Source of the DNA: Paralithodes platypus
Lineage: Eukaryota > Arthropoda > Malacostraca > Decapoda > Lithodidae
Length of the DNA stretch: 64,000 nt
Direction of reading: 5' to 3'
NCBI GenBank assembly: GCA_032716605.1
Contig: CM064519.1
Span: 32,247,199-32,311,198 of the forward strand
A program made the position numbers and the translations under genes. The notes beneath the pieces are model-generated. The model worked only from the letters and a program-made list of their open reading frames with translations, was not told the origin of the DNA and did not search any database. Shown here piece after piece: positions 56,375-64,000 of the stretch (position 1 is the stretch's first letter; every line of letters starts with the position of its first letter).

Positions 56375-57485
56375 AAGAGTTATATTTTAATGCACTACAT
56401 GTTTACAATGCAATTGACTAATTAATAAAAAAAAAAAAAAAAAAAAAAAAAATTACAAAATCCACAAAGTGAGGCACACTTGATGACAACACACCCTTCA
56501 TTTATAAATGAGTTAGAGATCTTTCTAAGCTTTAGCTTAGAATGATCTCCTACAAGGAAAGCTCTAACTAATCGTCTACTGTTAGACAAAACAATGGAGA
56601 CGTAATTGTAATGAAGACTTATATAACATTGTACTAAGTTGGTTAGAGTTAGAATTTAACGTAACATTAATTTCCATATATTTTAATATATTCAAATAAA
56701 TATATAACCCCACTTCTATTACTTGTTGGATATGCTAAAAAAGGAAAGACACGCTTTTAATTTTACACACTTGGCATTGATCTTATTCACCGACTCAGTT
56801 CTCGTGCAGGTTTATTACCCAAATTGATTTAATTGACGCCCCCAACGCCCCATTAATTAGCAAGTAGTACTGAGGTATTGGCGAGGGTACCTAAATCAGT
56901 AGAGCCGCGGTCACTATCAGCTAATTTAGGCGGCAACAAGTGTTCAGTCACCCGCACCTTGGATTACCGTCTACTGCCATGTCTAGGTGTCATAAATTTC
57001 TCGCTAAAAACCCTCCTCCTCCGCTTCCCACCCTCCTCCCTTCCCTCCCTCCAGGAGTTATGGTTCCTCCATTCGACCCCCTTCGACGTGTGTCCCCGAA
57101 AATTGCATGCACCCTTGGTTCCAAACAACCCACATCATTGCAGCCCTTAATTCCCCACCGAGTTCCTTTCCCCAGTTCCGTTGCAACAGGTAGGAGAGAA
57201 GTTTCAACCCCCACAACACCAAAAACACCGGAAGGAGCTGACAAAAGTGGCATATCTCTCTCACTCCCTTTAACCCTTGGCCATAACCCACTAAGAACAG
57301 CCATGACGAGCAACCATAAACTTTACATGATGGCTCATAAAACGTGTTCACGGTCAAGGTCGCACCAACACATAACCCTCTCCCCCCTCTCTCCCTCTCT
57401 TCCCCCCCAAACACACACACCCGGAATGGCCTCTTAAAATATCTCATTGACTGTTGACGATCATTTGGGTGCGATCTTTATGACT
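56375..57485. other. Stretch with poly-A run and C-rich block
   Basis: A 26-bp A run at 56427-56452. 56800-56960 is balanced, non-repetitive DNA with 'ccattaattagc'. 57000-57440 is C-rich, with Pro/Ser-rich open frames on both strands that lack domains. If the exon at 57486-57677 is real, this would include its 3' UTR. Confidence 0.3.
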
Positions 57486-57677
57486 CTACTTGACAGAAAT
57501 AGGCCCGGCTGTTTCTGGGACGAGGTAGGTAGTGAGCGTGCCGGGGGGAACTTGTGTGAGGGCCCTGGGTGGCTCGTCGTCGGCTGTTTGTAAGGGAGGG
57601 ATGCCGTTTTGCTCTAGGTATTGTCGACTTAGAGCCTGAAGGAGGTGGTTGTGAGATACTTGGTAGTCAGAGCTACC
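57486..57677 (-). CDS. Putative terminal coding exon, unrecognised protein
   Basis: A minus-strand open frame of about 64 codons with no initiator ATG, immediately preceded by 'ctctatattatattgcag', a 3' splice-acceptor-like sequence ending CAG (57678-57680). It encodes 'SSDYQVSHNHLLQALSRQYL', then 'EQNGIPPLQTADDEPPRALT', ending 'YLVPETAGPISVK' and TAG. The mixed amino-acid composition, GC-rich third codon positions and absence of low complexity set it apart from other frames here. The residue style suggests a last exon with a predicted helix ('HNHLLQALSRQYLEQ'). I do not recognise the family. It could also be a chance frame. Confidence 0.4.
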   Translation of the reverse strand, partial: GSSDYQVSHNHLLQALSRQYLEQNGIPPLQTADDEPPRALTQVPPGTLTTYLVPETAGPISVK

Positions 57678-57683
57678 CTGCAA

Positions 57684-59940
57684 TATAATATAGAGGCCTG
57701 TGGTTAATTGAAATTACATCCGAACAAGTGGGCATTTAGCGAAATGGCTGTGATGAATTCGCGAGCTAAAGCCATTATTTCCGCAATGCCATATCGTAAG
57801 AGAACAAGAGATACCGAATGGTGACTTGTAGTGGACGAATCAGTGGAATACATTAAAGCTATTGTTTAGTGTATGTGACGTATATTTCATAGTAATTGAT
57901 CATTCCAGAATGCCTTTCATAAATCCAGGGTCTCTGCAGTCAGTCTCGCAAGCAAGCACAACGTAAACAAACAACTGCCGTACCCGGGTGTCTGACGTAT
58001 TTGAGCCCATTGCTAAGCGACAGACGTGTGTGGCATGATTGCATATCAGCTCCGCAGTGACATATGTACGCGTCATTAAAAGATAACACGTCAAAAGCCA
58101 CTGAGGTAGCCGGGGTGGGGGTGATGAAGTGAGACTGCTCCCGGTAATATACTGGCACTGGTAATGGGTGCAAATGGCGAGTGGTTGAGGCTGAAAATGA
58201 CGAGTAGTTTATGTAAATACCTGACAACATAATCTTAGCGTGTTGAGCTGCAGACAAATTTCCTCTACGTATTTTAGTGCATTGATGAAACTGTTAGCTA
58301 CATTGTATATTTCATACGGAGTCCAGATATGACAACATATATAATCATTCAATGCAATCAATGTATTTCCATTTTTACATGTTATGAGGCACCCAAGTAC
58401 TGTATATGGTTTGCATAATTATTGAGTATGAATTATTGTCATTTGCAATCCTCTAAATCAGTAGTTTCTATGCAAACTTTGCTTAAATGCTTACATAGAC
58501 ATGCTAATATTTTGGTTTAATTCTATGCATACCGTAAAAACTGATTTGCCGTGATATAAATTTAAATTGCATACACAGTTAATAATTTAAGCTTATTAAT
58601 TTTCATCCTTACCTTAATTTTATGTGTATTTGCGAAATATTCCATATATAATTTTACAGTTTAACTAAACACCTGGGATTTAATATACTATCTAAATTAC
58701 GTTCTACTTTTTTTTTTTCGAGTCATGGTAGAATGAGATAACTGTAATTGGAAGTGTTATCATATAGCCTATAGTAAGGACAAGGTCAAATAAACACTGA
58801 CGTGGAAAATAATTATATTAGCTTGTACATGAATCTAAAAACAAAGTTTATGACGATGATATTAGTATCATGCTTAATACGATATAAGAAGCTATCATAT
58901 TAGATTTATTATGACATTTCGTGTTTTGCATATTGACAATTTAGGGTGAATATACAGTATGCTTACCGGTACATGTCTCAATTGTTGATATATAGATACA
59001 GCTACATCATTAGAGGCTATTTTCCCCTACTCTCAGATAAGAAAGCAAAATAAAACTAGATGTACTTTTCACACTTCTTTAATACTTTCATAACCTATTA
59101 TTCTCAAATGCTTAATTTTGGCATGTAGCCAATGCATTATATTTATGAATTGGTTTGGCAATGAATATTTATCGAATTACACATATGTTTTAACTATCTC
59201 TTCCTCTAAGTACCGGTACATGATTGATTTTGATTACGTATTCACATACACAGAACATGCATGAATTCATATATTTTGTAATTAATGTGCATATTTGAGG
59301 TGACAGTTGGTGCTAGTGACATTCTAGCTCAAAACCGCTCTATCATTTTCAGTACCGGTATTTGAGGGGGCAGTATATACACGTTATTCTGGTTATCATT
59401 AGACAACTTTACGCAATTTAAAATTATATCTAGAAATCAAAAGAGGTAAAAACTATTTCAGCCAACTCTCTAGCTCCCACAAGTTCTTCCTTAATTGAAT
59501 ATGATAATGTATAATAACCAAAACACTGTCATAACGCGTCATAATCATCAAGGGAATAACCCTCTCATTATGATGCCATATTTGTGTATTTATTTGTGAT
59601 AGCATTTGATAACATTATCCCCTTGATTACGAGAGACTTATCCAAAACTGAAAAAACCTATTTATTATTTCGTGTAACCCGGAAAACAAAATATAATATG
59701 TCGTCGCATCATGGGACTTTAGTTCGCGGTAAAGAATAACCTTTTATGGACGAGAGACCTTGCTTGTGATGAAAAAAATAATTTAGTGACTGCCAGGCGA
59801 GATAGTTCACTTCCTCATATTCATAATACAAAACGAGATAATGAGCGTAATATGACAACAATATGTAATCGGTCAACGAGCTGCGAAAAATAACCAACAA
59901 CTTCTTCGATGATAGTTATACCCCAGAATAACCATTTAGC
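57684..59940. other. Low-repeat stretch, no gene recognised
   Basis: About 2.2 kb of non-repetitive DNA, the first 450 bases of more balanced composition and the rest AT-rich. It holds TACCGGTA palindromes at 58964, 59211 and 59353. If the exon at 57486 is real, the upstream intron lies here. No second exon was found with confidence. Confidence 0.4.
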
Positions 59941-60147
59941 TTAGCCCATTCTGTACCAGCGACGTAATTTTAATTGTATTCTAGATAACTTTAGACGATT
60001 TTGTGCAGTGTAAGAATGATCTGTGGTAGTAGTAGTAAGATAGTTTGAAGCCAGTTAATTGCTGGAGGCCCCTTATAAGCTGAATCAAATCGTGTAATAG
60101 TAGCCAAAGTAAAGTTAAAAGCATGGCACCGGTACTGAATGGGTTAC
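59941..60147. mobile_element. TTAA-type MITE M2, ends slightly decayed
   Basis: The left end TTAGCCCATTCTGTACCAGC pairs with the right end, whose complement reads TAACCCATTCAGTACCGGTG. The flanking TTAA is mutated to TTAG and TTAC. The interior 'cttataagctgaatcaaatc' matches the copy at 5996-6211. Confidence 0.65.
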
Positions 60148-63100
60148 GATATGGATACACATTTTAATGAATTTGGTTTGGAACTAGAAATTAGCTAGAA
60201 ATATTTCGTGCGCAAATGAATCGGGGAAATGAGAGTTCCATATTTCTTTATAAGTATAATTTTGCATGCATATTATTCATCACGCACTCTTCTACATTTG
60301 GCTAAATATCGTCATATATATCAAAACCAACGATTATATAATTATTTGTAAATGCATTACGTACCGGTAAGTATTTTCTATAATTTCAGACCTATTTTAG
60401 TTAGTTGGTCAAGTTTTTCTTTGATTCTTTAGTTATACATCGAGCATTTAATGAAACATTTACTCACTGTATTCTTCGTGCCGGGAATGTCTATACATTG
60501 CCTGGAAATAAATTAGTTCAGTTTATGGCAGAATTATGAAATACGTTTACGGTACTTTAATATGTTCAATTTGTGTTAGGGTCTTTCATCAAGTAACTAA
60601 AGAATACCTAAGGTAAATTAAAAATCAATATTTGTTATCGTTGACGAAATATGATTATGTCTTGAATAGATAAAGACACATTCATAATGACTTCTCCATT
60701 ATCAAACAATGAACAATTATAATATACTAAGTCAAACTAATTTTGTAATGTGTAAGAATTGTATGAAATGTAATCTTACTTTATTATTTGTTTATAAATC
60801 TGTTGCTGCATTTTATGTAGTGTTGCGACGTTATTAGTATATTATTATTACTATTATTATTAGTAGTAGTGGTAGTAATAGTAGTAATAGTAGAAAATAA
60901 TTAAGTATTGTAGTAAAAACTACTGGCGCTTTACCGTCACTCGTACGTAGGTTAGTTACAGCGGTACTTCAACATTAAATGGCCTCGATGTTGCAGTTGA
61001 ACACAGCATAGCCTACTTGCCATACTCATATCTTGTCAAATATGCTACCTCGTTCAAATTTGTTAATGCAATTAACACGCCGTCTCTGTTATCGCGACCT
61101 CGCCTCAAATCTCGCATCGCTTTCTCCCTATCGCCGCCTCATCCAAACTTACCCTCTGCCTTTCACAGATCGCCATTTCCAAGAACCCTCACTTTTTCAT
61201 CGACGCTTCAAGTACATCTTAAACTAACCATTGTTTTGTCTCGTCTTCAGGTTAACACGGCATTCCGACCCAACTTAAGTCTCTCTTCATCCCCAACTTG
61301 CCACCGCTATCTCGCCAACACCTAGTATCGCCGCGGTCTCTACCTGACCTGCTTTCGCTACCCTGCTTGTTAATTCTGTTATGCCTGATGTTATAGACCT
61401 GAAGATGTTATGTGTATGTATGTGTGTGTGTGTGTGTGTTAATGGATATACACTTAGCAATTACGCTACGTACATTTGCCATGTTTTATTACACATTTCG
61501 GTTATTACTCGCTTCTATAAAATGTTTCTGTTTCACAGAGGTTAACAATATGCGTGTCTTTCTTAGCAGTAAATCCTTTCTTGGAAATTGATCAAGAAAT
61601 TAATTCAAAACATTTCGAGAAATAAAGTATTCAAACATTGTATATATTTCTAAAATTACAGATAGGATTGTTGAACTTACGGTCTACTTGCAAATACCGG
61701 TACTTTTTAGCTCTGCGTACAATAGTTATAAATTCAATGTGTCCTGTTTTGGGTAGTTTAACACTGCAAGTTGTAATACAGATGAAAGGAAACATAACTG
61801 GTTTGCATCACTGTTTAACCAAATAATAATAGAATAAAGAACATTTTAAAAGCTTAGTTGCTTACATGTTCATAAGGATTTATTTATTACATGTAAAACG
61901 TTGCAAAGAAGTAACAATGACGAGGATGGAAGTTCCTTGCTCTTCATTATTTTTAATATTATTATGAATTACGATTAAGAACGTTTTCACATCGAGTGCT
62001 TGGCTGTCATATGTACACTTGTTTCAAATTACATTTGATATACACAGTTTGTACATGATTCGCAGCACTATACTACCGGTACATAAACCATTCACAAACT
62101 TAGCAATTTGCTTGAATGTTCACGTCTCGCTAATTAAATTTGACGGCTTCGAATACATTTTTTAATCGAATGGATACATTGGACATGTATCCATACTCTG
62201 AAATAAGATACGTTTCAATCAAGAAAATGTCCAAAGAATAATGCAAGACCCTCTTTTCACCATCACACGATGCCGAGTGAAGATTTAGCGGCGCTACGAG
62301 AACAGTCTTCAAACATAATTAGGTATATCTTTCATAAGTGTTTTGTTTTCCTCCTTGAATTATTAATTCACATTGCTAGTAACTCCGTGCATTTGGGGGT
62401 ACATGGGAATGAGAAAGGGAGTGTGAAGGCGGCTGTTGTGGTGAGAATGGTGGTTAGAACTCTGAAGATCGGTGGCGTAGGCGGGTTCAGGTCAAAACGG
62501 TGCTGCCACACACGCCGACTTCAGCCTGGCAATCTCAACAGCGTGTAGCTTAGTTTTTAGCGTGAATGAGTGCCGTACATACTATATATGGGCGGTTTTT
62601 GCATGTATCACTAGCCTGTGCAGACCTTAAAACAGAACTCGGGTAACAAAACATATACTGAATTGAAGGTGGGACAGCCTTTATCGAGAATGGCGTAATG
62701 TATAGCTGTAGAGAAAAACGCAAGCAATGTATAAAAATGGACAAACTTCGTTTATATCTGATTATTATCTTCCGGTATTTTGAAAAATGGATTTAGTTAT
62801 CTTATTCTGGTGGAACATCTTTAAATATTAGAGAAACTACGTGTTCTCTATTACGGGTGTGAGAGCGTACTGGCGCCAGGCACCACGAACTTTAATCAGT
62901 GTTCATATAACGAAGTATTCAGGCGTCAATAACCTATGTTCTAGCATCGATAATTATATAATGAACATACTTGTATGTATATCTATCATATAATTTTCAC
63001 CATTTCTCCATATCCAGGCGTTGTTCCACATTTCAAACCAATTCCCGGTGACCACAGGAGTGAGGTTCGGGGGTTTGGCTGCCTCTCTCTCTCTCTCTCC

Positions 63101-64000
63101 CTCTCCTCCCGCACTCTCGTAAATCTTTCGCCTTGGGTTCCGCATGTCGGGGTAGAGGGCCGCTCTGTGGTCAAACTCCTTTTCACTTTCTTTTTTTGCC
63201 AGTATCCCTCTTTCTCTGTATCGTGCATGAGTCCCCTGGGTTATTCAAGCGTGCTTAATAAACATATTTAGGACTTGACTTTCTTTGTTATATCTTGGTA
63301 TCGTCTAAAAAGGATGATTATTGTACGGTGTGTGGGTGTGTGAGAGGGGTCGGGGTCGGGGACGGGCGGCGGTGAGAGTGAGGGAAGTGTTGTATACTAT
63401 GGTCGGCCGCAGAAATGTTCTTTATTAGGTCCAAAGCTCAACCAATAAACTTTTTTCTCTCACCAATACATACGAATTTCCTTTTTTCAGAATGAACTAA
63501 ATTATATTTTCTAGTCCTTTTTTGTTTATATCCTGACTGCGCAGTGGTATTATGCAAAACAATTTATCATAATATATAGATAAACAATATTGTGTTTAAT
63601 TAATACTGATAATGAATGCTTGGTCCGGGTGGTGTTTCCAAAATTATTAAGGGAAGTATATTTTATTGCCTCACATGGAGGTCCCTTGATTTGCTGTATG
63701 TTTCCCCGGAGACTTGCATGTTTTAGAAGGGCATATTTGTGACAAAAGTAAAAAAATAAAAATAAAAAAACATACGCACATTGTAATGCTAATAACTCGT
63801 ATTGAACTTTCAGAGGCAGCATGGACAAAGATGGATTAACAGTCATTGTAAAGTGTATGCTAGTATTGATAACTCGCACAGAACTTAGAAGTACTTATCC
63901 AGAGAAAGTTGCATATGCAGCAGTCATTTGTCCACATTGTGTATTTATCAGTTTATGATTTTGGATGCCTCTCTATCCAAATACCATACAATCAAGCAAA
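60148..64000. other. AT-rich stretch, no gene recognised
   Basis: Contains a TTA/TAG triplet stretch (60839-60895), a (GT)n tract (61418-61439), a short CT tract (63083-63100), and TACCGGTA at 60362, 61695 and 62074. A more balanced block at 61030-61330 has an open frame without a domain. I see no tRNA, rRNA or transposon ends. Confidence 0.45.

Noticed and set aside
57058..57447. Minus frame of 129 codons near the putative exon
   Set aside because: Gly/Val/Leu-rich antisense of C-rich DNA with no domain; not joined convincingly to the exon at 57486-57677.

Overview
This is eukaryotic, AT-rich, repeat-dominated DNA with no operons. It looks like an arthropod genome, most probably a decapod crustacean. 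Supporting signs are interstitial (TTAGG)n/(CCTAA)n tracts (the arthropod telomere unit), very many long (CT)n/(GA)n microsatellites, and a dense nest of non-LTR retrotransposons, a tRNA-derived SINE and MITE-like elements. The species is an inference. No complete host gene is recognisable. The best host-type coding traces are a MADF-domain first exon (about 36.98-37.17 kb, minus) and an exon-like open frame with a splice acceptor (57.49-57.68 kb, minus).

Layout. 0-13 kb: microsatellites, a decayed LINE (LINE-A, 2.36-4.97 kb, minus) with a tRNA-SINE nested in it (3.35-3.84 kb), copies of an abundant dispersed repeat called R1 here, and a second SINE copy (10.7-11.26 kb). 13.9-19.3 kb: a CR1-like retrotransposon with an intact SGNH-esterase ORF1 and a broken endonuclease/reverse-transcriptase ORF2. 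It is split by two copies of one TTAA-flanked MITE in opposite orientation and bracketed by two R1 copies in the same orientation. 19.5-26.7 kb: R1 remnants, another TTAA MITE, a GC-rich open-frame island and very long CT/TA tracts. 26.7-28.6 kb: an R1 element split by a 5'-truncated LINE-A with a long open RT frame. 29.7-31 kb: a long-TIR MITE and a 74-bp minisatellite. 31.8-36.6 kb: an unusual complex of long inverted repeats, a palindromic tandem repeat and TTAGG-type tracts, followed by the MADF exon and a GGGTCGAGTCACAC-ended inverted-repeat element. 37.9-39.3 kb: oppositely oriented LINE-A remnants, one holding the tail of a different LINE. 40.9-43.35 kb: an RTE-like LINE (minus) with a TAGA-type microsatellite tail; a second copy lies at 53.5-54.5 kb (plus). 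48.15-48.74 kb: a 5S rRNA pseudogene followed by a decayed retroelement ORF tail. 50.6-51.2 kb: a foldback with two 220-bp arms differing at about 2 bases. 54.7-64 kb: mostly low-repeat sequence with more TTAA MITEs, a mariner-like MITE and a cluster of the palindrome TACCGGTA.

How the parts relate. The nesting gives relative ages: LINE-A into R1, SINE into LINE-A, and a piggyBac-type MITE into R1 and into CR1. At two sites the flanking TTAA plus the uninterrupted form of the host element lets the insertion be read directly. The parts that looked least like known families are the R1 repeat, the TTAGG/inverted-repeat complex at 31.8-36.6 kb, the 220-bp foldback, and the excess of TACCGGTA.
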